Shown here: in pieces, positions 52,331-60,475 of the stretch
Position numbering within the stretch: the stretch's first letter is position 1
How the letters are laid out: each line of letters starts with the position of its first letter
DNA from: CBDFGK01 sp965247075
Lineage (GTDB): Bacteria > Pseudomonadota > Gammaproteobacteria > Pseudomonadales > Halieaceae
Length of the DNA: 64,000 nt
Assembly: GCA_965247075.1 (NCBI GenBank)
Contig: CBDFGK010000002.1
Coordinates: 1,488,001-1,552,000 of the forward strand
Direction: 5' to 3'
Translations under genes and position numbers: made by a program
Notes under the pieces: generated by a model
What the model was told of the DNA's origin: nothing
What the model saw: the letters and a program-made list of their open reading frames with translations, nothing else
Databases searched by the model: none

Positions 52331-53395
52331 ATGACATCAGGCAAAAAAAAAGCGCTTATTACCGGGATTACGGGGCAGGACGGTTCCCTGCTGGCAAGAT
52401 TATTGCTTTCCAAAGGCTATGAGGTTCACGGTATCAAGCGACGCTCCTCGTCCTTCAATACCGGCCGGATTGACGACTTGCACCTGGACCCGCAGGACGA
52501 AAACAAATGTTTTAAACTCCACTTTGGAGATATTACCGACTCCACCAACATCCTGCGGATTATTGGTCTGGTAGAACCTGACGAGATATACGGTCTCGCG
52601 GCACAGAGCCACGTCGGGGTGAGTTTTGAGACACCTGAGTATACCGCCAACGCGGATGCCCTGGGCACGCTGCGTATTCTGGAAGCGATGCGCATCCTGG
52701 GGCTGGCACAGAAAACCCGCTATTACCAGGCCTCAACTTCTGAACTGTATGGCAAGGCTCAGGAGGTCCCGCAGACAGAAAAAACCCCTTTTTACCCGCG
52801 CAGCCCCTACGGCGTAGCCAAGCTGTACGCCTACTGGATTTGCGTCAACTATCGCGAGGCTTACGGCATGTATGCCTGCAACGGCATTCTTTTCAATCAT
52901 GAGGGTCCGCTGCGCGGTGAAACTTTCGTAACTCGAAAAATTACCCGAGCCGTGGCGGCCATCAAGACCGGTCAGCAGGAGTGTCTGTATCTTGGCAACC
53001 TCAACGCCGAACGCGATTGGGGAGATGCTCGTGATTTTGTGCGGGGCATGTGGCTGATGATGCAGCGTGACACTCCGGGGGACTGGGTGTTGGCGACCGG
53101 CAAGACCCGCAGCATTCGCCAGTTCGCCGAGGCTGCATTCGCCGAAGTGGATATAAACCTGCGCTGGGAAGGTGAGGGCAGCGATGAAGTTGCCATCGAC
53201 GCTGACAGCGGCAAGACCCTGATTCGGATAGACCCGCTCTACTTTCGCCCTGCTGAGGTAGACCGGTTAATCGGAGACTACAGCAAGGCCAAGGCAGACT
53301 TTGGCTGGGAACCGGAAATCAGTTTTGAGCAAATGGTGCGTGACATGGTTAGCCGTGACCTGTTGCCGGCGCAGCTGTCGGCAATCACAGCTTAG
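52331..53395 (+). CDS. gmd: GDP-mannose 4,6-dehydratase
   Basis: A 354-residue SDR. The NAD-binding GITGQDGSLLARLLLSKGYE, GIKRRSSSFNTGRIDDL, the catalytic STSELYGKAQEVPQTEKTPF and PRSPYGVAKLYAYWICVNYR (YxxxK) are all present. The usual substrate loop NHESPRRGE is NHEGPLRGETF here, with two changes (S to G, R to L). It makes GDP-4-keto-6-deoxymannose. It is the first gene of a plus-strand unit with a methyltransferase, a second SDR and a glycosyltransferase. Confidence 0.95.
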   Translation: MTSGKKKALITGITGQDGSLLARLLLSKGYEVHGIKRRSSSFNTGRIDDLHLDPQDENKCFKLHFGDITDSTNILRIIGLVEPDEIYGLAAQSHVGVSFETPEYTANADALGTLRILEAMRILGLAQKTRYYQASTSELYGKAQEVPQTEKTPFYPRSPYGVAKLYAYWICVNYREAYGMYACNGILFNHEGPLRGETFVTRKITRAVAAIKTGQQECLYLGNLNAERDWGDARDFVRGMWLMMQRDTPGDWVLATGKTRSIRQFAEAAFAEVDINLRWEGEGSDEVAIDADSGKTLIRIDPLYFRPAEVDRLIGDYSKAKADFGWEPEISFEQMVRDMVSRDLLPAQLSAITA

Positions 53396-53412
53396 TAGCC
53401 GGAAGTCACTCT

Positions 53413-54735
53413 ATGGATTTAGAAACAGCCGAGTGTTGCCGCGTGTGTAGCAACCCGCATCTGGAGCTCGTTTTTGACGTCGGTGATCAGTACCTGCAGG
53501 GGAGCTTTGAAATAGCCGGGATGGCAAAACCCAGCACCGAGAAGATGCCCATGCAACTGCTGCGCTGCGACCCGGCAGCGCAAGCCGGGGCCTGCGGCCT
53601 GCTGCAGTTACGCCACAGCATGCCGGCAGAGATTCTATATGCCAATTACTGGTATACCTCCGGCACCACGGACACCATGACCCGGCATCTGGCGGCGATT
53701 GCCACCACCGCCCTTGAACACTCTGCCATGGTTGAAGAGCGGGTGTTGGACATAGGCTGTAACGACGGCACCTTGCTGGACAATTATCCGAAAAATATCG
53801 AGAAGTGGGGTGTCGATCCTGCCGATATTGCCGCCAATACGGCTGATCGTATCAACCTGGTACGGGACACCTTCCCCTCAACCGGCTTGCGCGAGCGCCT
53901 GGCTGAAAAAAAGTTTGATGTGGTGACATCCATTGCCATGTACTACGACCTCAAAGACCCGGTTGGGTTCGCCGCCGAGATTCACGACTTGCTGGCGGAC
54001 GATGGTATCTGGATTGTAGAGATGTCCTACATGCCGATGATGCTGTACACAAATTCAGTGGATACGGTATGCCATGAGCACCTGGAATACTACAGCCTGG
54101 CAGCACTGGAGCACATCGCGGCGGCGGTTGATATGCGTATCTTCGACACCACACTGAACGACGCCAATGGTGGCAGCATCCAGTTGCTGTTGTGCAAAAA
54201 CAATAGTCAGTTGCATCGCGATACCTCCACAACCCTACAACGACTGCGCGACTTTGAGGCCCGCTCGGAGTTGCATACCGCCCGGCCGATCGCAGCATTT
54301 CGGCAACGGGTGGAAGCACAGCGCGAGAAAATAGTTTCTCTGGTGCGCGAAATCCGGCAACGCAACGAGACCATCCACGTGTACGGAGCCTCGACCAAGG
54401 GCAATGTACTGATCCAGTGGTGTGGTTTCGACAACCGGGATTTGTCCTATGCAGCAGATAGGAACCCCAGGAAAGTCGGTGCAAAAACCGTCGGCACGGC
54501 TATCGAGATTATCAGTGAGGACGCCTCCCGGGCAATGCAGCCCGATTATTACCTGGTGCTGCCCTGGCATTTCCGTCGCGAAATTCTGCAGCGGGAAAAG
54601 AACACCATCATGGCGGATACCCGGATGATTTTCCCGCTGCCGGAATTATTAGTGGTCAGCAGCAACAACTTCGAAGAGGCATTGGCCGGGAGCGAGAATT
54701 ACCTCGAGTCATTTAAAGCGAAAGTGAGTATTTAG
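53413..54735 (+). CDS. Sugar C-methyltransferase-type protein (three domains)
   Basis: A 440-residue protein with the domain order of deoxysugar C-methyltransferases (TylC3/NovU type). An N-terminal zinc-binding part has CRVCSNPHLELVF and further Cys near 55 and 61. The SAM domain has VLDIGCNDGTLLDNYPKNIE. After VCHEHLEYYSLAALEH comes a C-terminal Rossmann-like domain with VYGASTKGNVLIQW. The family methylates a carbon next to the keto group of NDP-4-keto-6-deoxysugars. Its place right after gmd suggests a methyl-branched GDP-6-deoxyhexose; that product is inference. Confidence 0.88.
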   Translation: MDLETAECCRVCSNPHLELVFDVGDQYLQGSFEIAGMAKPSTEKMPMQLLRCDPAAQAGACGLLQLRHSMPAEILYANYWYTSGTTDTMTRHLAAIATTALEHSAMVEERVLDIGCNDGTLLDNYPKNIEKWGVDPADIAANTADRINLVRDTFPSTGLRERLAEKKFDVVTSIAMYYDLKDPVGFAAEIHDLLADDGIWIVEMSYMPMMLYTNSVDTVCHEHLEYYSLAALEHIAAAVDMRIFDTTLNDANGGSIQLLLCKNNSQLHRDTSTTLQRLRDFEARSELHTARPIAAFRQRVEAQREKIVSLVREIRQRNETIHVYGASTKGNVLIQWCGFDNRDLSYAADRNPRKVGAKTVGTAIEIISEDASRAMQPDYYLVLPWHFRREILQREKNTIMADTRMIFPLPELLVVSSNNFEEALAGSENYLESFKAKVSI

Positions 54736-55667
54736 TGCACAGCGCCGCCGTTCTGGGAGCCAACGGCCAGGATGGGTCCTTTTTATGCGAGATTCAGGCA
54801 GCGGCCGGCCGCCGTGTGCTGGCGGTTGGATTACAGCCCGAGTACATCTGGGATGTGCCCGCGGGCGAGTTTAGCTATCACCGGCTTGATATTAGTGATC
54901 AAGCTGCGCTGCGTGCTTTCCTCGCAGCACAACAACCGGACTCTATTTTTCATGTGGCGGCGGTGCATGGAGCGGCGGGCTTTCGCTATGAGCCGGTCGG
55001 AGAAAAATTGTTTGCGGTGGGTCTGGTCTCGGTACACAGCTGTCTCGAGTACCTGCGCGAGCGCGGCGCGGGCCGGCTGTTTTACGCCAGCTCATGCAAG
55101 GTATTTGGTGATTCACTGAGTGGCAACATCGATGAAAACACCACCCAGCAAGCGCATTGTCTGTACAGTGTGGCAAAAATCGCCGCCGGTAACCTGATCA
55201 ATTGCTACCGGCGCGACCACGGGGTTAGCGCGGTGGTGGGATTTCTGTTCAATCATGAATCCAGCCGGCGCCCGCCGCAGTTTTTTATCCCCACAGTTGC
55301 CCGCGCCCTGACCCATGGACTGGCGGGAACGGGCGTCCACGAGGTACTCAACTCCCTGGATTTCTACGCCGATTGGGGCAGTGCCCACGAATTTATGCAA
55401 CTGGCAAGTGAGGCACTGCAACTGGGTCTCAATGAAGACCTGGTGCTCGCCAGCGGCACTACCGTGTACGCAGCAGATGCTGTGGAAAGCCTGTTCGGCG
55501 CTCATGGTCTCGACTACCGCGACCACCTGAAGGTGGCCACAATCGGTGGCCAGGGCAGACCGCCACCGTTTACAGCCAACGTCAGCAAGTTGTCAGCGCT
55601 ACTGGGTAGCACTCCAGGTAGCGGTTTTTCCCAACTGGTAGAAGAGATCGCCGGCCTACCCGGTTAA
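54735..55667 (+). CDS. NAD-dependent epimerase/dehydratase-like SDR
   Basis: A 310-residue SDR starting with GTG that overlaps the TAG of the previous gene by one base. It has LGANGQDGSFLCEIQAAAGR for NAD binding, YASSCKVFGD and LYSVAKIAAGNL (YxxxK). A motif FNHESSRRPPQF resembles the substrate loop of GDP-mannose dehydratases. It likely reduces or epimerises the keto-sugar formed by Gmd and the methyltransferase. The exact reaction is unknown. Confidence 0.85.
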   Translation: MHSAAVLGANGQDGSFLCEIQAAAGRRVLAVGLQPEYIWDVPAGEFSYHRLDISDQAALRAFLAAQQPDSIFHVAAVHGAAGFRYEPVGEKLFAVGLVSVHSCLEYLRERGAGRLFYASSCKVFGDSLSGNIDENTTQQAHCLYSVAKIAAGNLINCYRRDHGVSAVVGFLFNHESSRRPPQFFIPTVARALTHGLAGTGVHEVLNSLDFYADWGSAHEFMQLASEALQLGLNEDLVLASGTTVYAADAVESLFGAHGLDYRDHLKVATIGGQGRPPPFTANVSKLSALLGSTPGSGFSQLVEEIAGLPG

Positions 55668-55681
55668 GCAGGAGCCCGCCT

Positions 55682-56731
55682 ATTAAACTCTCAATCTGTA
55701 TCGCAACCTGTAAGCGCGGAGACGTGATAGCCGAAACCCTTGAGTCTATTGTGTGCCAGTTGCTGGACGACGTTGAGGTGGTCATCGTCGACGGAGCCTC
55801 CCCGGACAATACCGCAGCACAGGTTGCACCTTATGTGCGTGAATATCCAAATGTGCGCTACATCTGCGAGGACACCAATTCAGGTGTCGATCAGGACTAC
55901 GACAAGGCAGTGGGCTATGCGCGCGGTAAATATTGCTGGCTGATGCCCGATGATGACCTGCTGCGACCCGGTGCCATAGCGCGCCTGCTTGCAGCCACTG
56001 ATGAGAATCGAGAGCTGATCGTGGTCGACCAGGAGGTACGGGTATTCGATTTTTCACAAGTGCTGGAACGATCGCGTACCGGGCGCACGGAAGACCAGCG
56101 CTATAACAGCGGCGATGCTGAACAACTGTTTGCCGACCTGGGTAACCACCTGACCTTTATCGGCGCGGTCATCATTCGCCGCGATATATGGATGGCGCGT
56201 GATCGTGAGTCCTACTATGGGTCGTTGTTTATTCACGTAGGCGTGATTTTTCAAGACCCGCCCATCGAAAGTGCGCTCTATATCGCGGAACCCCAACTAA
56301 GCATTCGCTTTGGCAACGCTACCTGGACTTCCAGAACCTTTGAGATCTGGATGTTCATGTGGCCGGATCTGGTACACAGTTTTTCCCGGTTTTCCGAGCA
56401 ATCGCGACACACGGTCGCCGATCCCCTGCCCTGGCGCGATGTTATGATGCTGCTCAAACATCGGGCCAAGGGGCGTTATAGTCGTCGTGAGTTCAGCCTG
56501 TTTCTGCGTGATCGTGGCACCCGTCTTGACCGCCTGTTGTGCTATCTGGTTGCCCTGACTCCTGCCGCACTGGCGAACTTCGTCGCCGTACTGTACGTGC
56601 TTACGCTCAATCGCAAGGCCAGGCTGGGCCTGTACGATTTGCTGGACAGCAAGACGGCCACTGCACCCAGTCGCTGGCTGGCGAAGCTAATACCGCTGGA
56701 GCGCAGCATCGACATGTACCACGGCCCCTGA
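55682..56731 (+). CDS. Glycosyltransferase family 2, probable ATT start
   Basis: A GT-A enzyme of 349 residues if translation starts at ATT 55682. The first in-frame GTG (55724) would remove the strand LSICIATCKRGDVIAETLES that begins the nucleotide-binding fold. AGGAG lies seven bases before the ATT. Other motifs: VEVVIVDGASPDNTAAQV, and WLMPDDDLLRPGAI with the DxD-type acidic cluster. The C-terminal half has membrane-leaning helices. It is last in the gmd unit. Confidence 0.85.
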   Translation: MKLSICIATCKRGDVIAETLESIVCQLLDDVEVVIVDGASPDNTAAQVAPYVREYPNVRYICEDTNSGVDQDYDKAVGYARGKYCWLMPDDDLLRPGAIARLLAATDENRELIVVDQEVRVFDFSQVLERSRTGRTEDQRYNSGDAEQLFADLGNHLTFIGAVIIRRDIWMARDRESYYGSLFIHVGVIFQDPPIESALYIAEPQLSIRFGNATWTSRTFEIWMFMWPDLVHSFSRFSEQSRHTVADPLPWRDVMMLLKHRAKGRYSRREFSLFLRDRGTRLDRLLCYLVALTPAALANFVAVLYVLTLNRKARLGLYDLLDSKTATAPSRWLAKLIPLERSIDMYHGP

Positions 56732-56737
56732 AAAGGA

Positions 56738-57640
56738 TCAAAGGTCATCAGGTGCTACTCCCATCCGCCCCGTCACTCCGTCTGCAACGCCGCGCAACAT
56801 GGCCTTGAGCTTGGCCTGCTTGCCAGACTCCAAAAATAATACCACCACTACCTCCCAGGCGAGGCTAATACATTTTCGCAGCGACCATAACGGCTCATTT
56901 GAAGCGTACTGAATACTATTCCTGACACCGTTGCGCATACCGTAATACTTGCGCACAGGAGAGTGTAGATAGGGTAGCAACCGGTTAGCTGCTGACCGCT
57001 CCCCGATCCGGTGTTGCATTAATACCCGGCCATGTCGTGCGACGACCAGATGCCTGGATCTCGCCCGCAGACAAATTTCATGATCGACCCCGTCAATAAA
57101 ATAGCCCTCGCAAAACTTCCCCAGCTTGCTCCAGTGAGACAAGCACATCAAACATCCGGAGGTGATTACTGTTGCGCACTCGACGACATAACTACCTTGG
57201 GAAAAACGGGAGCGGGAGCGGCCGCCATCGCCACCATCAGAATAGTTGCAACCGAGCAGAAAAACACGGGCCTGGGACAGGTGCCAAAAAGCGATCTGCT
57301 GCGCAAGAAAATCGGCGGCCACTTCGGAATCCTGATCGAATGTTACCACCCAGTCGAAGCCGGCACTCACGGCGGCATCACATCCTCGATTAAGAGCGCA
57401 GTCCAAACCGGTATTCTCACCCTGAGGAAGGTAATACACGCCGCCATCAGAACGGGTCTGTCTCTCGACCATAGATCCCGCCGTGTTGTCTACCCAGAAC
57501 ACCGCTGCAAACTGCCCGCTCAGCAAGGCCAGACGTCGATCAAAGTCTTCATCGGGGTGGTAGCTCACTATCACCGCTGCCGTGCCGGCGGCAGCAGGGA
57601 CGGGAATTTCTGGAAATGGCGTTATATTCTGCATCCGCAA
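56738..57640 (-). CDS. Glycosyltransferase family 2, rhamnosyltransferase-like
   Basis: A 300-residue GT2 protein with AAVIVSYHPDEDFDRRLALL, VFWVDNTAG, LPQGENTGLDCALNRGCDAA and WVVTFDQDSEVAADFL (DQD as the metal site). It ends with EGYFIDGVDHEICLRAR, as in dTDP-rhamnosyltransferases. It likely adds a deoxyhexose to the cluster glycan. It is convergent with the previous gene, with 6 bp between stops. Confidence 0.88.
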   Translation of the reverse strand: MRMQNITPFPEIPVPAAAGTAAVIVSYHPDEDFDRRLALLSGQFAAVFWVDNTAGSMVERQTRSDGGVYYLPQGENTGLDCALNRGCDAAVSAGFDWVVTFDQDSEVAADFLAQQIAFWHLSQARVFLLGCNYSDGGDGGRSRSRFSQGSYVVECATVITSGCLMCLSHWSKLGKFCEGYFIDGVDHEICLRARSRHLVVARHGRVLMQHRIGERSAANRLLPYLHSPVRKYYGMRNGVRNSIQYASNEPLWSLRKCISLAWEVVVVLFLESGKQAKLKAMLRGVADGVTGRMGVAPDDL

Positions 57641-57693
57641 TCAAGCTGCCTGGCCGTAGGCTCTGTCTGCAAACAGGATACGGGCTGATTCAT

Positions 57694-58551
57694 TCAGTCT
57701 TTGTAAGTCAGGTTACTGACCTGCTCCGAGATCAATCCCATGAGGAACACCAGCACACTGGACACAAACAACAATAGACTCATATTGGTAAAGCGGCCAA
57801 AGTTAAAATATGTGTAACCATAATAGCCAAGACCCAGGGCAAAGCTCGACAAGGCGACCGGCAGGAAGAGCTTGAGCGGAGAATACAGTGTGCCAATTTT
57901 AAAAATGATCAACAGGAAGCGAATACCGTCACGCCAGATAGTAATGTGGCTCTTTCCCTTTCGTCGCGCGCAATCTATTGGCACAAAAGTCACTGAGCGA
58001 CCCGCTCGATAAAAAGCCATGGTCGAAGTAGTGGGGTAGGAAAAGCCATTGGGAAGCAGATACAATATTTCCATAAAATACTCGCGGCGCGCTGCTCGCA
58101 TACCCGAAGTCAGGTCCAGGATTGCGTGCCCAACCATCCAACTGGACAACCGGTTGTAAAAATTATTGGCGCCCCATCTCATCAAGCCGGCCTGGGCGCC
58201 CAGGCCGCTTCGTGCACCTACCACCAGATCGTATCCCTGCTCAAGCTTTTCCAGCAGAGGAGCAACGTCCTGCGCCTGGTGCTGGCCATCGCCATCCATA
58301 AACAGCAGGTTGGTTTTACTGGCGGCACGGGCACCGGTCTTGATCGCCGCTCCATTGCCCTTGGAGTAAGGATGTGACAGCACCAGAGCCCCACAGCGCT
58401 TGGCAACCGCTGCCGTATTATCTTCAGACCCATCGTCTACAACGATGATTTCAGCATCCGCATGTGCTGCAACCAACTCTGGCAAAAATTGTTCCAGCCG
58501 CACAGCTTCATTTTTTGCCGGAATTACAATCGAATAACTGCTCGTAAGCAT
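57694..58551 (-). CDS. Glycosyltransferase family 2, DPM1-like with membrane tail
   Basis: A 285-residue protein from ATG 58551. It has YSIVIPAKNEAVRLEQFLPE, AEIIVVDDGSEDNTAAVAKR, GNGAAIKTGARAA, LLFMDGDGQHQAQDV (DxD) and LDLTSGMRAARREY, all as in polyprenol-phosphate sugar transferases. Two C-terminal membrane helices are predicted (LKLFLPVALSSFALGLGYYG and LLLFVSSVLVFLMGLI). A polyprenyl-phosphate-sugar product would be a natural donor for the two GT-C-like proteins upstream. That link is inference. Confidence 0.87.
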   Translation of the reverse strand: MLTSSYSIVIPAKNEAVRLEQFLPELVAAHADAEIIVVDDGSEDNTAAVAKRCGALVLSHPYSKGNGAAIKTGARAASKTNLLFMDGDGQHQAQDVAPLLEKLEQGYDLVVGARSGLGAQAGLMRWGANNFYNRLSSWMVGHAILDLTSGMRAARREYFMEILYLLPNGFSYPTTSTMAFYRAGRSVTFVPIDCARRKGKSHITIWRDGIRFLLIIFKIGTLYSPLKLFLPVALSSFALGLGYYGYTYFNFGRFTNMSLLLFVSSVLVFLMGLISEQVSNLTYKD

Positions 58552-58585
58552 GGGCACTCCCAATATTCATTTCAACCATCATAAA

Positions 58586-60475
58586 TTACTCATTCAGGAA
58601 TAGCTCCAAATTGTAAATCTCCTGGCGACTCAATTGTCCGGCATCACGCCGCTCAACCATTTCCTCCACAACCAGTGCGTGTTTCTCCGGCAGTTCAAGC
58701 AAGGTCGTTAGATAAAGCTGAAACTGTAGAGATAGCACAGATTCCGGCGCGCGCTGGTGCAGCATTTCTGCGTATTCCAGCGCCTGCGGGTAATGCTCCA
58801 GGTGATTTTCCAAAAAAATTAGCGAGCCGAGCATCCTGGGCGTGGCGATCACCTGCCCTTCGCGAAAAAATAATGTGTGCATATCGGCTGCCAACAGGTT
58901 TGCATCAACGCCGGTACACTTTTGATGGGTCACCATCTTGACCATATAGCTGAACTGACTGCTGAATTGTCTGCCAGACACTACGTCGGCTGTAACGGTT
59001 AGCTCTTGCCAGTGCCCTGCGGGCAACGGCGCGCCCGCCCGGCAATAATAAATCGCCTCTATGAACGGCCGCCGCAATTCGTCAATCGACTCCAGGTCGC
59101 CGGCTCTTCCAACTAGCTCAAGTGCTTCTGGCAGGGCTCGTCGCTGCGCAAATAGCTGGGCAAGTTCGTATGTAGCACGGGGAGAATTCGGGTGGGCATT
59201 GGCAGCTTCCAGATGAAGAAGAGCGCCATCAGACCATATCACTGCCTGCGACCCAAGCATGACGGTATGACGCGCCAACAAAACCAACAGCAGCCACAGA
59301 ACCCAAATCCGGGCAGCCGGGCAGCGGTGCTGTAGCTGCGATACTGTCCAGCCCAGCGCCAGCACCAGGCCAACCGATGCCAGGTAATTCCTGTGTTCGA
59401 AGTACAATTCCAATGGCAGCAACGTAGATTCCATAGCGTGGCCAATCAGAAACAGGGCCAGACCCAGAGCCGCCACCCGCCAGCGGTTGAACACCAGGCT
59501 GGCGACAATGCCGGCAACAACCATTACCCAGGCCAGCACCGCGAGCAGCGTAGTGCGGGGATCGGTGAATCCCGTCGAGATAATAATATCGTCATGATAA
59601 ACGCCCAATTCATGCACATTGGGCCAGAAAAACTGCCACAGGTATGACCACAGGATTCTGGATTGCGTCAGCATGCGCTGCCCGAGGGTAAAATCCCGAT
59701 CGGCATAGCCGGCAAACAGCAACTCCCCACGCAGTACCAGGATTGCCAGTAAGGCCACCACAGCTACCGTAAATGCCACGCCATAGACGATTTTCAAGCT
59801 CGATGCGATGTTCACGGCAGACGCACGCAAGCGAAATACAAATAATTCCAGCGCCGCCATCATTGGTAACACCAGCAGGCCATTCTCCTTGGAAAAAAAT
59901 GCCAGCGCTGTGGACAACAAAGCCAGGCCAAGCCAGGGCGTCGCGCCCCGACCCAGCATGTGCCGCTCCCGCGCCCAACAGTACAATAGCAGGGCTACCA
60001 ACCCGAAAGCCGCCGATTGCAGCGCCATTCGCTGCACCACGTACAGGGTAGTACTCAGCAACAGCGGCGACAGTAACCAGATGCTCGCCGATAGTTGTGC
60101 CACCGGCCAGTAATACACTTCGCCGGCAGCGCGCAGAATGCTGACAAGCAGCGCGAAAACAAGGCAGCCATTCAACAAGTGTAAAAACAGGCCTATGCCT
60201 TTTTGCCCGGCTATACCCCGGTCCAGATAGCGCTTCTCCAGTGCGAATCCAAGCATCGATAGTGGCCTGCCGGCCGGACCAGATGTGTTAGCCCACACAA
60301 TGTCCACCCAAAATTCCGGAGCCTGCTCGATCCGCTCCAGGGTCTTGAGGTTTTCGAAATCATCCAACATCAATGGGCCGCTCAAGCCAGGCCAATATGC
60401 CCAGGCAGCGACCAGTAGCGTCAGCACCCACGCAGCCCCCAGCAGCGTCCTGCCACCGGTCGATGACATTTTCAC
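58586..60475 (-). CDS. GT-C-like membrane protein with C-terminal TPR-like helices, copy 2
   Basis: A 629-residue protein with about 11 membrane helices and a helical C-terminal 200 residues. An acidic first loop (LMLDDFENLKTLERI), a central AFFSKENGLLVLPMMAALEL and ESTLLPLELYFEHRNYLASV resemble TMTC-type or oligosaccharyltransferase-like GT-C enzymes that use polyprenyl-linked sugars. It overlaps its paralogue by 4 bp (ATGA). Together with the DPM1-like gene this looks like a late glycan-transfer step, possibly to pilin. Confidence 0.72.
   Translation of the reverse strand: MKMSSTGGRTLLGAAWVLTLLVAAWAYWPGLSGPLMLDDFENLKTLERIEQAPEFWVDIVWANTSGPAGRPLSMLGFALEKRYLDRGIAGQKGIGLFLHLLNGCLVFALLVSILRAAGEVYYWPVAQLSASIWLLSPLLLSTTLYVVQRMALQSAAFGLVALLLYCWARERHMLGRGATPWLGLALLSTALAFFSKENGLLVLPMMAALELFVFRLRASAVNIASSLKIVYGVAFTVAVVALLAILVLRGELLFAGYADRDFTLGQRMLTQSRILWSYLWQFFWPNVHELGVYHDDIIISTGFTDPRTTLLAVLAWVMVVAGIVASLVFNRWRVAALGLALFLIGHAMESTLLPLELYFEHRNYLASVGLVLALGWTVSQLQHRCPAARIWVLWLLLVLLARHTVMLGSQAVIWSDGALLHLEAANAHPNSPRATYELAQLFAQRRALPEALELVGRAGDLESIDELRRPFIEAIYYCRAGAPLPAGHWQELTVTADVVSGRQFSSQFSYMVKMVTHQKCTGVDANLLAADMHTLFFREGQVIATPRMLGSLIFLENHLEHYPQALEYAEMLHQRAPESVLSLQFQLYLTTLLELPEKHALVVEEMVERRDAGQLSRQEIYNLELFLNE

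Noticed and set aside
53951..54484. Minus-strand ORF opposite the sugar C-methyltransferase
   Set aside because: No motif; a shadow of the well-supported methyltransferase.
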